A stretch of DNA of 64,000 nucleotides from Minwuia thermotolerans (GTDB taxonomy: Bacteria; Pseudomonadota; Alphaproteobacteria; Minwuiales; Minwuiaceae): contig NZ_PIGG01000065.1 of NCBI RefSeq assembly GCF_002924445.1, positions 62,001 through 126,000 of the forward strand, given 5' to 3'. Shown in pieces: positions 26,792 to 36,138 of the stretch. The position numbers and the translations under genes were made by a program. Every line of letters starts with the position of its first letter. Positions within the stretch are counted from its first letter, which is position 1. The notes below the pieces were generated by a model. The model worked only from the letters and a program-made list of their open reading frames with translations. It was not told the DNA's origin and did not search any database.

Positions 26792-29071
26792 ATGGGCTAC
26801 ACGCATCCGGGGGAACCCGATTTCGGCGGCAGGATCGGCCGCACGGTCGACGAATCCGAAGCGTGGTGGCCCCGGGAAACGCTGCCGAAGGGCAAGCCGA
26901 ACATCGTCCTGATCGTGCTCGACGACACCGGCTTCGCGCATTTCGGCAGCTATGGTTCCACCATCGAGACGCCGAACACGGACGCGCTGGCCGCGAACGG
27001 CCTGCGCTACACCAGTTTCCACACGACCGCACTCTGTTCGCCGACGCGGGCCTGCATCCTGACCGGGCGCAACCATCACGCCGTGCGCATGCGCGCCATC
27101 TCCAACATGGATTCCGGCTTCCCGAACATGCGCGGCGCCATGCCCCGCTCGGCGGCGACGGTGGCGGAGATCCTGCGCGAGAGCGGCTACGCCACGATGT
27201 GCACGGGCAAGTGGCACCTGGCGCCGATGAGTGAATGTTCTGCAGCAGGACCGTTCCATAACTGGCCGTTACAGAAGGGTTTTGACCGCTATTACGGCTT
27301 CCTGCAGGGGGAAACGGACCAGTTCCATCCGGAGCTGACCCACGACAATCACTTCGTCGATCCGCCGGCGGGACCGGAGGAGGGCTATCACTTCTCCGAG
27401 GACATGGTCGACCAGTCGATCCGCATGGTGCGCGACATGACCTCGCTGGTACCGGAACGGCCGTTCTTCCTCTACATGGCGTTCGGCGCGACCCATTCGC
27501 CGCACCATGCGCCGAAGGACTTCATGGAGAAGTACCGCGGGCGCTACGACGCCGGCTGGGATGCGGTGCGTGAGGAATGGTACGCGCGCCAGCTCGATAT
27601 GGGCGTGATTCCGGCGGGTACGAAGCTGGCGCCGCGCAATCCCGGCGTGCGGCCCTGGAAGAACCTTTCCGAGAACGTACGGGCCTTCTCCAACCGCCTG
27701 CAGGAGGCCTTCGCGGCCATGCTGGATCACACCGACCAGCAGATCGGGCGCTTCGTCAGCGCCCTCGAAGAGGTGGGCCAGCTCGACAACACACTGTTGA
27801 TCGTCATGTCCGACAACGGCGCCAGCCAGGAAGGCGGGGCGACCGGGGTCTTCGATGAAATGCGTTATTTCAATGGCTTGAAGGAAGATGTTGACGAGGC
27901 AGTGAAGCATCTGGACCTGATCGGCGGCCCGCGGAGCCATTCCAACATCCCCTGGGGCTGGGCGCAGGCCGGCAACTCGCCGCTGAAATGGTACAAGCAG
28001 AACACCCATGGCGGCGGCGTCCGCGACCCCCTGATCGTCCATTGGCCGGAAAAACTGAAGGGCCAGGAGGGACAGTTCCGCCGGCCGTTCGCCTACGCCA
28101 CCGACATTGCCGCGACGATCCTCGACGCCGCCGGGCTGGAACCGCCGGAGGAGGTCGCCGGTGTGAAGCAGATGCCCATGCACGGCGTCAGCCTGCTGCC
28201 GACGCTGACCGATCCGGCGGCGCGGCCGAACCGGGCGGTGCAGTATTTCGAGATGCTGGGTCACCGCGGCATCTGGCGTGACGGCTGGAAGGCGGTGACC
28301 CGCCACGACCGCCGCCAAAGTTTCGACGAGGACCGCTGGGAACTCTATCACCTGGACGAGGACTTCTCGGAAAGCGACGACCTCGCCGGGGCGCAGCCGG
28401 AGAAAGTCAAGGAGATGGTGGACCTCTGGTGGCAGGAGGCGGAGAAGCACGGCGTCCTGCCGCTGGACGACCGGGGCGCGGCGCAGCTCTTCCGCGCGTC
28501 CCGCCGCGCGGGCACACCGACGGCGCGCAGCCGCTTCACCTATTACCCGCCGCTCAGCCATATCGTCGCCGACGCCTGTCCCAGCGCCGCGCGGGACTTC
28601 ACCATGACGGCGGAGATCACTTATCCCGAGGCGGGCGGCGACGGCGCGCTGATCGCCCGCGGCACCATCAATTCCGGCTATGTCCTGTTCGTCCAGGGCG
28701 GGCGTGTGGTCTTCGACTACAACTGTTTCCGCGATCACAGCCGGATCGAGGCCGCCGAACCGCTTGCGCCCGGCGATCATGTGGTCGAGGTTGCGGTGAC
28801 GCGCACCGGCGACCACGCGGCCGAGGCGGTTCTCCGCATCGACGGGGCCGAAGCGGGGCGGGCGGCGATCCCGCTGCTGGTCCGGATCCTGTCGTCGACG
28901 GGCATGGATTTCGGGCGCTCCATGGCGCCGGTCACCGACGACTACCGCGCGCCCTTCGAGTATCCGGGACGGATCGCGCGGGTGATCTTCGACCTGCCGA
29001 AGCCCATGACAGGCAAGGACCGCGCGGCGGAAGCCAGCGCCGAGGCGCGTGCGGCCATGACGAGGCAATAG
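26792..29071 (+). CDS. Arylsulfatase (type I, formylglycine-dependent)
   Basis: Sulfatase of 759 residues. The formylglycine motif is at Cys82 in TTALCSPTRACILTGR (C-x-P-x-R). Metal ligands include LIVLDDTGFAHFGSYG near residue 44 and MSDNGASQEGG in the middle; the catalytic CTGKWHLAP follows the sulfatase pattern. There is no signal peptide, so it probably acts in the cytoplasm on an imported sulfate ester. About 200 C-terminal residues (from GVLPLDDRG) form an extra beta-rich domain, as in large PAS-like arylsulfatases. No formylglycine-generating enzyme is visible in the window. It may be co-transcribed with the SMP-30 gene, 10 bases downstream. Confidence 0.92.
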   Translation: MGYTHPGEPDFGGRIGRTVDESEAWWPRETLPKGKPNIVLIVLDDTGFAHFGSYGSTIETPNTDALAANGLRYTSFHTTALCSPTRACILTGRNHHAVRMRAISNMDSGFPNMRGAMPRSAATVAEILRESGYATMCTGKWHLAPMSECSAAGPFHNWPLQKGFDRYYGFLQGETDQFHPELTHDNHFVDPPAGPEEGYHFSEDMVDQSIRMVRDMTSLVPERPFFLYMAFGATHSPHHAPKDFMEKYRGRYDAGWDAVREEWYARQLDMGVIPAGTKLAPRNPGVRPWKNLSENVRAFSNRLQEAFAAMLDHTDQQIGRFVSALEEVGQLDNTLLIVMSDNGASQEGGATGVFDEMRYFNGLKEDVDEAVKHLDLIGGPRSHSNIPWGWAQAGNSPLKWYKQNTHGGGVRDPLIVHWPEKLKGQEGQFRRPFAYATDIAATILDAAGLEPPEEVAGVKQMPMHGVSLLPTLTDPAARPNRAVQYFEMLGHRGIWRDGWKAVTRHDRRQSFDEDRWELYHLDEDFSESDDLAGAQPEKVKEMVDLWWQEAEKHGVLPLDDRGAAQLFRASRRAGTPTARSRFTYYPPLSHIVADACPSAARDFTMTAEITYPEAGGDGALIARGTINSGYVLFVQGGRVVFDYNCFRDHSRIEAAEPLAPGDHVVEVAVTRTGDHAAEAVLRIDGAEAGRAAIPLLVRILSSTGMDFGRSMAPVTDDYRAPFEYPGRIARVIFDLPKPMTGKDRAAEASAEARAAMTRQ

Positions 29072-29081
29072 GAGGCGACGG

Positions 29082-29927
29082 ATGATGCGGACACTTGAAA
29101 CGCTGGTCGAGGGGCTGAAGTTCGGCGAGGGCCCGCGCTGGCGCGACGGCTGGCTCTGGTATTCGGACTTCTACGCCCATCACGTGCGACGGGTGAACCT
29201 GCAGGGCCGGGTGGCGGAGGTGGTCGACGTCGCCAACCAGCCCTCCGGCCTCGGCTTCATGCCGGACGGTTCGTGCCTGATCGTCTCCATGCTCGACCGC
29301 CGGCTGCTGCGGCTGAAGGACGGCAAGCTGACCGAGCACGCCGACCTGTCGGACAGGGTCGACGCGCCTTGCAACGACATGGTCGTCGACGCCATGGGCC
29401 GGGCCTATGTCGGCAATTTCGGCTTCGAACGCCACAAGGGCCAGTCGCCGAAGACCACCAGCATGTGGCGCGTGGACCCGGACGGCTCGATCCACGAGGC
29501 GGCGGGTGACCTCATGTTTCCCAACGGCACGGTGATCACGCCCGACGGCGGCACGCTGATCGTGGGAGAGACCTTCGCCAGCCGCCTGACCGCCTTCGAC
29601 GTGGCGGAAGACGGTGCGCTGTCGAACCGCCGCGTCTGGGCGGAGATGGCGGGCGGCGTGCCCGACGGAATCTGCCTGGACGAGGAGGGCGCCATCTGGG
29701 TCGCGGATCCGCGCGGGTGTCGCGTGCAGCGCATCCTGGAGGGCGGCCGGGTGGCCGAGGAAATCGCGCTGGAAGGCCGTGGCGCCTATGCCTGCATGCT
29801 GGGCGGGCCGGAGAAGCGGCATCTGTTCGTCATCACCAACGAGGACAGCGGTCCCGGTGTCGCCGAGCGCACGGCGGGCCGCGTCGAGGTCACGGAAGTC
29901 GACATTCCCGGCGCCGGGCTGCCCTGA
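29082..29927 (+). CDS. SMP-30/gluconolactonase-like family protein
   Basis: Six-bladed beta-propeller hydrolase of 281 residues, probably a lactonase. The metal-ligand Glu is in GLKFGEGPRWRDGWLWYSDFYAHHVRRV; the Asn and Asp appear as PCNDMVVDAMGRAYVGNFGF and GGVPDGICLDEEGAIWVADP. Two ATGs in a row (29082 and 29085) follow AGGAGGCGACGG. It follows the arylsulfatase by 10 bases, so the pair may desulfate and open a sugar- or lactone-type molecule. Confidence 0.9.
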   Translation: MMRTLETLVEGLKFGEGPRWRDGWLWYSDFYAHHVRRVNLQGRVAEVVDVANQPSGLGFMPDGSCLIVSMLDRRLLRLKDGKLTEHADLSDRVDAPCNDMVVDAMGRAYVGNFGFERHKGQSPKTTSMWRVDPDGSIHEAAGDLMFPNGTVITPDGGTLIVGETFASRLTAFDVAEDGALSNRRVWAEMAGGVPDGICLDEEGAIWVADPRGCRVQRILEGGRVAEEIALEGRGAYACMLGGPEKRHLFVITNEDSGPGVAERTAGRVEVTEVDIPGAGLP

Positions 29928-29940
29928 AGCCGGGCTTTGT

Positions 29941-30654
29941 TCAGCCGTCGCCGAGCGGGTAGCGGGCCAGTTCCACGAAAGGGCCGGGCGGGTCGCGCTC
30001 CACGGCGATGCTGATGGCGTCGATCACCACATCCTGCGCGAGCGCCGGGGCGAACCAGCGGTCTGCGGCCGCCCGCCAGGCGCTGCGCTCCGCCTCCGGC
30101 ACCGGGGCCGAGAGCGTCATGTGGAAGCGAAATTCGTCGCACACATAAGGATAGCCCCAGCGCTCCAGAAGCTGACGCTGGCGGTCGTCCAGGCCCCTGG
30201 CGCGGCGTTCGAATTCCTCGCCCGGCATCGGCGCCCGAAAGGGTTCGAGGCCCCGGACGACGCCGAAGGCCCAGTCCTTGAGCGCCCGCATGTGTTCGGG
30301 ATCGGCGCTGTCCGGCGTCAGGGCCAGGAAAGCCCCGATCCATTTCGGCGACAGGGGGCCCAGGTCGAAGGGCCGGACGCGGGCGGCGTATTCGGCGACC
30401 GCCGCGCGGAAGGGCCGTTCGGAGACCCCCGGCGTCAGGCGCATCGGCGCTTTCAGCGTGGCGTGGAAACCATAGCGCCGGGCCGATTCCGTCTTCTCGG
30501 CGAAGGTGGCCGGGTCGATCCCGCCGGGGCGGTGCTGCTCGACCGCCTCGCCGGTCACCGCGTTCCGGCCCAGCCAGGATGCGCCGCGGCGGGCAAGCAT
30601 GCTGCCGTGCTCCGGCACGAAGTAGATCGCATAGCGGGCCCCGTTCGTCATCAT
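29941..30654 (-). CDS. DUF1045 2H-phosphoesterase-like protein of phosphonate operons
   Basis: A 237-residue protein. It has two H-x-T motifs, HATLKAP near residue 64 and HMTLSAP near residue 178, which are the catalytic pair of the 2H phosphoesterase superfamily. This DUF1045 group is repeatedly found in C-P lyase operons and is often named a putative phosphonate metabolism protein. Its start overlaps the phnL stop by four bases, so it is the last gene of phnGHIJKL here. A cyclic phosphodiesterase role, equivalent to PhnP for ribose cyclic phosphate, is a reasonable hypothesis. Confidence 0.85.
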   Translation of the reverse strand: MMTNGARYAIYFVPEHGSMLARRGASWLGRNAVTGEAVEQHRPGGIDPATFAEKTESARRYGFHATLKAPMRLTPGVSERPFRAAVAEYAARVRPFDLGPLSPKWIGAFLALTPDSADPEHMRALKDWAFGVVRGLEPFRAPMPGEEFERRARGLDDRQRQLLERWGYPYVCDEFRFHMTLSAPVPEAERSAWRAAADRWFAPALAQDVVIDAISIAVERDPPGPFVELARYPLGDG

Positions 30655-31355
30655 GCGGCGCCCGCGCCGGCGCGCGCGGCGACCGCGAAGCTTCGGTCGG
30701 CGACCTGCGTCCGCGCGTCCGCATCGTGGAAGATGCCGACCACTGCCGCGCCTGCGGATTTCGCCTCCTCGATCAGTTCCAGCACGGTCGCGCGGTTGGC
30801 GGCGTCCAGCGACGCCGTCGGCTCGTCCAGCAGCATGACCGGAAAGCGCGCGATGAAACCGCGGGCGACATTGATGCGCTGCTGCTCGCCGCCCGAGAAG
30901 GTCGCCGGCGGCAGCGACCAGAGCCGCTCCGGCACACGCAGCCGTTCCAGCAATTGCCGGGCTCGGTCCAGCGCTTCGTCACGCCCCACGCCGCGCGCCA
31001 TGGCCGGCTCGGCGACGATCTCCAGCGTCGGCACGCGCGGGATGACGCGCAGGAACTGGCTGACATAACCCAGGGTGCGCCGGCGAACCTCGGTGATCGT
31101 CCAGGGATCGGCCTTCGCCAGATCGACCCACGCGTCGCCATGACGGACGCGGATGGCGCCTTCGTCGCAGCGGTAGTTGCCGTAGATCATCCGCATCAGC
31201 GTGCTCTTGCCGCTGCCGGAATCGCCGGCAAGGGCGACGCACTCGCCGGCGCTCACGGACAGGGAAACATTTTCCAGAACAGCGAGTTCGATCCCACCCT
31301 GCAAGTGGAGCGTGAAGCTCTTGGCGACGTTCTCGACCCGGAGCATGTCGTTCAT
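30651..31355 (-). CDS. phnL: C-P lyase accessory ATP-binding protein PhnL
   Basis: ABC-type ATPase of 234 residues. Walker [10 protein letters not shown] is near residue 45, the signature [14 protein letters not shown] near residue 150 and Walker [17 protein letters not shown] near residue 172. The opening [18 protein letters not shown] is typical of PhnL. It works with PhnK as a cytoplasmic partner of the C-P lyase core rather than a transporter. It follows phnK by 10 bases. Confidence 0.92.
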   Translation of the reverse strand: MNDMLRVENVAKSFTLHLQGGIELAVLENVSLSVSAGECVALAGDSGSGKSTLMRMIYGNYRCDEGAIRVRHGDAWVDLAKADPWTITEVRRRTLGYVSQFLRVIPRVPTLEIVAEPAMARGVGRDEALDRARQLLERLRVPERLWSLPPATFSGGEQQRINVARGFIARFPVMLLDEPTASLDAANRATVLELIEEAKSAGAAVVGIFHDADARTQVADRSFAVAARAGAGAA

Positions 31356-31365
31356 GGGATCGGCC

Positions 31366-32145
31366 TCAGGGCTGCAGGACGGAGCTGACGAGCAGCTGCG
31401 TGTAGGGATGCTGCGGGTCGTCGAGCACCTGATCGGTCAGACCCTGCTCGACGATCTCGCCCTGGCGCATGACCATGAGCTGCTGGCAGAGCAGCCGGGC
31501 CACGGCGAGGTCGTGGGTCACCACGATGGCCGACAGGGCGAGCTCCGCCACCAGGCCGCGCAGCAGGTCGAGCAGCCGCGCCTGCACCGAGACGTCGAGT
31601 CCGCCCGTCGGCTCGTCCATGAACACCAGCCGCGGGTGGGTGACCAGATTGCGCGCGATCTGCACGCGCTGCTGCATGCCGCCGGAAAAGGTGTCAGGCC
31701 GGTCGTCGATGCGGTCCGCCGACACTTCCACGCGGTCGAGCCAGTCGATCGCCGCGCTGCGGATATTGCCGTAGTGACGCTGCCCGACGGCCATCAGCCG
31801 CTCGCCCACATTGGCGCCGGCGCTGACGCCCATGCGCAGCCCGTCGCGCGGGTTCTGGTGGACGAAGCCCCAGTCCGTCCGCATCAGAAGCCGCCGTTCG
31901 GGCTCGGAAAGGCCGAATACGTTGCGGGTCTCGCCGTCGTTCATGCGGTATAGCACTTCCCCGGCGTTCGGCTCCATGAGGGCGGAGATACAGCGCAGCA
32001 GGGTCGTCTTGCCCGAGCCGGATTCGCCGACCACGCCCAGCACCTCGCCGGGACGGATCGAGAAGGAGACGTTGCGGCAGGCCTCGATGCGGCCGAAACG
32101 CTTGGAGACGCCGCGCGCCTCGAGCAGGGGCGGAACCGCCGTCAT
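31366..32145 (-). CDS. phnK: C-P lyase ATP-binding protein PhnK
   Basis: ABC-type ATPase of 259 residues that docks on the PhnGHIJ core. Walker [12 protein letters not shown] is near residue 41, the signature [15 protein letters not shown] near residue 158, and Walker [15 protein letters not shown] near residue 178. The ATG at 32143-32145 overlaps the phnJ stop as [33 protein letters not shown] is a PhnK-specific stretch. Confidence 0.93.
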   Translation of the reverse strand: MTAVPPLLEARGVSKRFGRIEACRNVSFSIRPGEVLGVVGESGSGKTTLLRCISALMEPNAGEVLYRMNDGETRNVFGLSEPERRLLMRTDWGFVHQNPRDGLRMGVSAGANVGERLMAVGQRHYGNIRSAAIDWLDRVEVSADRIDDRPDTFSGGMQQRVQIARNLVTHPRLVFMDEPTGGLDVSVQARLLDLLRGLVAELALSAIVVTHDLAVARLLCQQLMVMRQGEIVEQGLTDQVLDDPQHPYTQLLVSSVLQP

Positions 32146-33020
32146 GCCGCGTCCTCCGGTTTCTCGCCGCGCCGCGCGGCGCAATAGTCGGTGTCGGAGC
32201 AGACGAACATCCGCCCGCCCCGGTCGTCGGTGACGATCTCGTCCAGGAAGCTTTCGGCCGCACCGCAGATCGCGCAGGCCTCGTCCCAGGTCTGCACCTC
32301 GAAGGGATGATCCTCGAAATCCAGGCTGGCGACCCTGGTGAAGGGCGGGATGGCGTAGATGCGTTGTTCCCGCCCCGCGCCGAAGAGCTGCAGACAGCGC
32401 ATGTTGTCCAACTTCGGATTGTCGAACTTCGGGATCGGCGAGGGATCGGTGACGTAGCGCCCGCTCACCTTGACCGGATAGGCGTAGGTGGTGGCGATGT
32501 GGCCGTGGCGGGCGATGTCCTCGTAGAGCTTGACGTGCATCAGGCCGTATTCGGACAGCGCGTGCATCTTCCGCGTCTCGGTCTCTCGCGGCTCCAGGAA
32601 GCGCAGGGGCTCCGGAATCGGCACCTGGTAGACCAGGATCTGGTCCTCCGTGAGCGGCTTCTCCGGAATGCGGTGGCGGGTCTGGACGATCGTCGCCTCG
32701 GCGGTGCGCTCGGTGGTCTCCACACCCGTGGTGCGGCGGAAGAAGCGGCGGATGCTGACGGCGTTGGTGGTGTCGTCGGAGCCCTGGTCGATCACCTTCA
32801 GCCGGTCCTCCCGGCCGATCACGGCGGCGGTCACCTGGATGCCGCCGGTGCCCCAGCCATAGGGCATCGGCATCTCCCGGCTGGCGAAGGGGACCTGATA
32901 GCCGGGAATGGCCACCGCCTTCAGCAGCGCGCGGCGGATCATCCGCTTCGTCTGCTCGTCCAGATAGGCGAAATTGTAGGCGGGATCCCAGCGGCCCGGC
33001 GTTTCCGTCCACTTGCTCAT
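32142..33020 (-). CDS. phnJ: Carbon-phosphorus lyase PhnJ (radical SAM)
   Basis: Catalytic subunit of 292 residues that cleaves the C-P bond of ribose-1-phosphonate-5-phosphate using S-adenosylmethionine. The cysteines C249-x2-C252-x21-C274-x5-C280 match the PhnJ cluster and thiyl pattern exactly. Gly40 in IPGYQVPFASREMPMPYGWGTGG corresponds to the glycyl-radical Gly32 of Escherichia coli, and C280 to Cys272, with a constant offset of eight. It starts four bases after phnI ends and overlaps phnK. Confidence 0.96.
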   Translation of the reverse strand: MSKWTETPGRWDPAYNFAYLDEQTKRMIRRALLKAVAIPGYQVPFASREMPMPYGWGTGGIQVTAAVIGREDRLKVIDQGSDDTTNAVSIRRFFRRTTGVETTERTAEATIVQTRHRIPEKPLTEDQILVYQVPIPEPLRFLEPRETETRKMHALSEYGLMHVKLYEDIARHGHIATTYAYPVKVSGRYVTDPSPIPKFDNPKLDNMRCLQLFGAGREQRIYAIPPFTRVASLDFEDHPFEVQTWDEACAICGAAESFLDEIVTDDRGGRMFVCSDTDYCAARRGEKPEDAA

Positions 33021-33024
33021 CGCG

Positions 33025-34128
33025 TCACTCCGCGGCCATGGACTGATCGCTGGCGCCGGCCGCATGCCGCCCGGCGTGCTCCCTGCGCAGCTTGCGGACC
33101 AGCTCCAGTTCGGACTGGAAGTCGACATAGTGAGGCAGCTTCAGGTGCTCGACGAAGCCGGTCGCCTGCACGTTGTCGCAATGGCCCAGGACGAATTCCT
33201 CGTCCTGGGCCGGCGCCGTGACTTCCTCGCCGAAGTCGCTGGCCCGCAAGGCGCGATCCACCAGCGCCATGGCCATGGCCTTGCGCTCGCAGAAACCGAA
33301 AGTAAGGCCGTAGCCCTGTGTGAACTGGGGCGGGGCGGTCTCGGACCCCGAGAACTGGGTGATCATCTGGCACTCGGTGACGTCGATCTCGCCGATCTCG
33401 ATCGCGAAGCCGAGCTCGGGCGGCGCGAACTCGACCGCGACGGCGCCATGGCGGATCTCGCCGGCGAAAGGATGGCTGCGGGCATAGCCGCGCTGGGTGG
33501 AGTAGCCGAGCGCCAGCAGATAGCCCTCGTCGCCGCGGGCGAGGCGCTGCAGGCGCGCGTCGCGGCCGGCCGGGAACTCCAGAGGCGTGCGCGTGATGTC
33601 GGCGGGTTCGGTCTCTGCGCCGGCCGGCTTCTCGGCCTCGATCAGCCCCTCGCGGTCCAGCAGGTTGACCACGCGGGGCGCGGCGGCTTCCTCGGCTTCG
33701 GCCTCGGCGGCGACTGCGCTCTCGCCGTCGTCGTCCACGTCGATCAGGCGGTGAGTGTAGTCGAAGGTCGGCCCCAGCACCTGACCGCCCGGCAGGTCCT
33801 TGAAGGTCGACGAGATGCGCCGCTTGACCTGCATCGCCGCGGTATCGATCGGCTCGGCCTCGCCGAAGCGGGGCAGGGTGGTGCGATAGGCCCGCAACAG
33901 GAAGATCGCCTCGATCTGGTCGCCCCGGGCCTGGCGGATGGCGAGCGCGGCCAGCTTCCGGTCGTGGAGCGAGCCCTCGGTCATCACGCGGTCGACGGCG
34001 AGACGGAGCTGCTGGTCGATCTGTTCCGGCGTGATGCGCGGCAATTCCCGGTCGCCGCGGCGCTCCTCGTCCAGCCAGTCGTGCGCGTTCTCGATGGCCT
34101 TCTCGCCACCCTTGACGGCGACATACAT
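33025..34128 (-). CDS. phnI: C-P lyase core subunit PhnI
   Basis: Core subunit of 367 residues that transfers the phosphonate to the ribose of ATP with release of adenine. The N-terminus MYVAVKGGEKAIENAHDWL and conserved segments PLEFPAGRDARLQRLARGDEGYLLALGYSTQRGYARSHPF identify it. An acidic, Ala-rich insertion (AVAAEAEAEEAAA, about residues 168-185) is present, as in some alphaproteobacterial forms. The ATG at 34126-34128 follows GGAGTGATCGC. Confidence 0.95.
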   Translation of the reverse strand: MYVAVKGGEKAIENAHDWLDEERRGDRELPRITPEQIDQQLRLAVDRVMTEGSLHDRKLAALAIRQARGDQIEAIFLLRAYRTTLPRFGEAEPIDTAAMQVKRRISSTFKDLPGGQVLGPTFDYTHRLIDVDDDGESAVAAEAEAEEAAAPRVVNLLDREGLIEAEKPAGAETEPADITRTPLEFPAGRDARLQRLARGDEGYLLALGYSTQRGYARSHPFAGEIRHGAVAVEFAPPELGFAIEIGEIDVTECQMITQFSGSETAPPQFTQGYGLTFGFCERKAMAMALVDRALRASDFGEEVTAPAQDEEFVLGHCDNVQATGFVEHLKLPHYVDFQSELELVRKLRREHAGRHAAGASDQSMAAE

Positions 34129-34132
34129 GCGA

Positions 34133-34729
34133 TCACTCCTCCAGCCGGGTGGAACGGGGGATGGCGGCGATACGGCCGGGCGCGGTGAAGACCGCGTCGA
34201 GGCCCAGCGGGAACAGCGCCGCGTTGCGGCGGATCGCCGTCTCCAGCGCCGGGTGCGCGGGCTCGATGCCGAGGCGCGCCGTGGTCTCGATACCGGGCCC
34301 GGCAAGGCTCCAGCCGGCGTCGTCCGTCAGGTCGGCGCAGGGCAGGATCAGCGTCGTCGAACGGTCGGGATAGTCCGGCGCGCCGATCGCGAAGCGGTCG
34401 ATGAAGGCTGCGTCCACCGCGCCGTCGATCACGGCGAATGCGGCCTTCGCCGGTTCCGTGGTGAGCGCGATGCCCGCGTGAAAGGCGAGGTGGCGCGTCA
34501 GCGTGTCGCCGCGCAGGCTCTCGGGCAGCCAGACCGCCGTGGTGTTGTCCGCCAGCGACAGCAGGATCGCCAGCGGCTCCGCGGCAAGTCCGCCGACTGC
34601 GGCGCATGTCCCGGGCAGGTCGACGATCCGGCCGGGACGCGCCAGCGCATCGAGAACCGCGCGGAAGACCCGTTGGGAATCGAAGACCGGATCGGCGAGG
34701 CCGGCATGGAGTTCGCCCTGAAGGCTCAT
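34133..34729 (-). CDS. phnH: C-P lyase core subunit PhnH
   Basis: Subunit of 198 residues of the PhnGHIJ complex. The N-terminus DPVFDSQRVFRAVLDALARPGRIVDLP and the C-terminal IRRNAALFPLGLDAVFTAPGRIAAIPRSTRLEE are characteristic. Its ATG overlaps the phnG stop by four bases, and phnI starts four bases after its own stop, so the three are coupled. Confidence 0.94.
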   Translation of the reverse strand: MSLQGELHAGLADPVFDSQRVFRAVLDALARPGRIVDLPGTCAAVGGLAAEPLAILLSLADNTTAVWLPESLRGDTLTRHLAFHAGIALTTEPAKAAFAVIDGAVDAAFIDRFAIGAPDYPDRSTTLILPCADLTDDAGWSLAGPGIETTARLGIEPAHPALETAIRRNAALFPLGLDAVFTAPGRIAAIPRSTRLEE

Positions 34730-35199
34730 TCGTCCTCTCCGCGCACCATGGTGAAGAACTCGACCCTTGTCGCCGCCGCCTTGCGGGCCTGCAGCCGCCG
34801 GCGTTCGGCCTCGGCCCGCTCCAGCGGCGCGACGATGGCCGCTTCGATCTTCGCCGCGGCATCGCCCTGCATCAGCCCGTCGCAGAGCGCGGCGAGACGC
34901 GCGTGCTCCTTGCTCCGGCCCGCGACCCAGGACTGGCCGACCGCGCCGTCCGCCAGCCGTACGGCGCAGCGCGTGACGGTCATCTCGCCCAGGTTGAACG
35001 CCTGGCCGGATCCGCCGGCCCGGCCGCGGGTCATCACCATGCCGATCTCCGGCGCGCGCACCGTCTCATGCGCCGGTTCGCCGGCGCGCGTGGCCGCCTG
35101 CCAGAGTTCCGCCAGATGCGCCGGGTCGGCCTTCGCCAGTACGCCCATCCAGCGCCGCCGGTCCCGCTGTCCTGATGTGAGTTCCGCGGAGTCCGTCAT
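34726..35199 (-). CDS. phnG: C-P lyase core subunit PhnG
   Basis: First gene of the core operon, 157 residues. RRRWMGVLAKADPAHLAELW near the start and GEMTVTRCAVRLADGAVGQSWVAGRSKEHARLAALCDGLMQ in the middle are PhnG signatures. The ATG at 35197-35199 is chosen; another at 35223 would add eight residues. The perfect operator dyad 34 bases upstream indicates control by the divergent PhnF. Confidence 0.93.
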   Translation of the reverse strand: MTDSAELTSGQRDRRRWMGVLAKADPAHLAELWQAATRAGEPAHETVRAPEIGMVMTRGRAGGSGQAFNLGEMTVTRCAVRLADGAVGQSWVAGRSKEHARLAALCDGLMQGDAAAKIEAAIVAPLERAEAERRRLQARKAAATRVEFFTMVRGEDE

Positions 35200-35232
35200 C
35201 GCGCCGTCCCGAAAACCGAACAATCTGAAGAT

Positions 35233-35252
35233 TTGTCTAGATGTCTAGACAA
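35233..35252. promoter_or_regulatory. PhnF operator: perfect 9-bp inverted repeat between phnG and phnF
   Basis: TTGTCTAGA (35233-35241) and TCTAGACAA (35244-35252) are exact reverse complements separated by two bases. The site lies between divergent phnG and phnF, 34 bases before the phnG ATG and 59 before the phnF ATG. GntR/HutC-type repressors such as PhnF bind dyads of this size, so joint repression of both promoters is likely. Confidence 0.8.
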
Positions 35253-35310
35253 CTATCGAATATCTACCAATCTGCACGATGCAGTTCAACAGGGATTCGA
35301 CGACGTCTTG

Positions 35311-36057
35311 ATGACATTCGAGATCGAACGCGGCGGGGCTTCCCCCGTCTGGGCGCAGATCGCCGAGCAGATCGCCGTCCGCATCCAGGGAGGCGGTCTG
35401 AAGCCGGGCGAACGTCTGCCGACCGAGGCTGCGCTTTCGCGCGGCGCGGGGGTGAACCGTCACACCGTGCGCCGCGCTCTGGCGGCGCTGGACGATGCGG
35501 GCCTGATCCGCTCCGAGCAGGGGCGGGGCAGCTTCGTGCGCGAGCACGTGCGCGACTATGCCGTGGGTCCGCGGACGCGGTTCTCCGAGAGTCTGTCCGG
35601 GCCCGAGGCCGAGCGCTCAAGGCGCCTGCTATCGGCCGGGAAGGTCGCCGCCGACACCGCCGCCGCAGCCGCGCTCGGGTTGCGCCGCGGCGCCCGGCTG
35701 TGGGCGATCCGGACGGTCTCGTTGGTCGACGGCCGGCCGCTCAGCCTGACGACCCACAGTTTCCCGGCGGCGCGCTTTCCCGACATCGCGCAGCGCTTCG
35801 AGGCGACGCTGTCGGTCTCCCGCGCGCTCGCCGAGTGCGGGCTGGGCGATTACCGCCGGGCAGTGACCCGGATTCAGGCGGTGTTGCCGACGGCTGCCGA
35901 GGCCGAGACGCTGGAGCTGCCGCGCAGCCGCCCGCTGCTGCGCACCGAAAGCGTCAACGTCGACGCCGACGGCGCGCCGGTCGAATACGGCGTTGCGCTG
36001 TTCGCCGCCGACCGGGTTCAGTTCGTGGTGGGCGAGGATCCGGTCGCCGGCGGTTGA
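35311..36057 (+). CDS. phnF: GntR/HutC-family phosphonate regulator PhnF
   Basis: Repressor of 248 residues. The winged helix lies at residues 5-75 (PVWAQIAEQIAVRIQGGGLKPGERLPTEAALSRGAGVNRHTVRRALAALDDAGLIRSEQGRGSFV), followed by a UTRA ligand-binding domain to residue 240. The ATG at 35311 gives normal spacing of the first helix; earlier in-frame starts fall inside or next to the operator. The position opposite phnGHIJKL identifies it as PhnF, which releases the operator under phosphate limitation or with phosphonate ligands. Confidence 0.9.
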   Translation: MTFEIERGGASPVWAQIAEQIAVRIQGGGLKPGERLPTEAALSRGAGVNRHTVRRALAALDDAGLIRSEQGRGSFVREHVRDYAVGPRTRFSESLSGPEAERSRRLLSAGKVAADTAAAAALGLRRGARLWAIRTVSLVDGRPLSLTTHSFPAARFPDIAQRFEATLSVSRALAECGLGDYRRAVTRIQAVLPTAAEAETLELPRSRPLLRTESVNVDADGAPVEYGVALFAADRVQFVVGEDPVAGG

Positions 36058-36138
36058 GCCCGCCCTTGCTTTCGCGGCCTCAGGCCCGACCTCTGGTTTC
36101 AGGGCCCATCGAACCGGCAAGGGAGCGGCGATCCAGCG

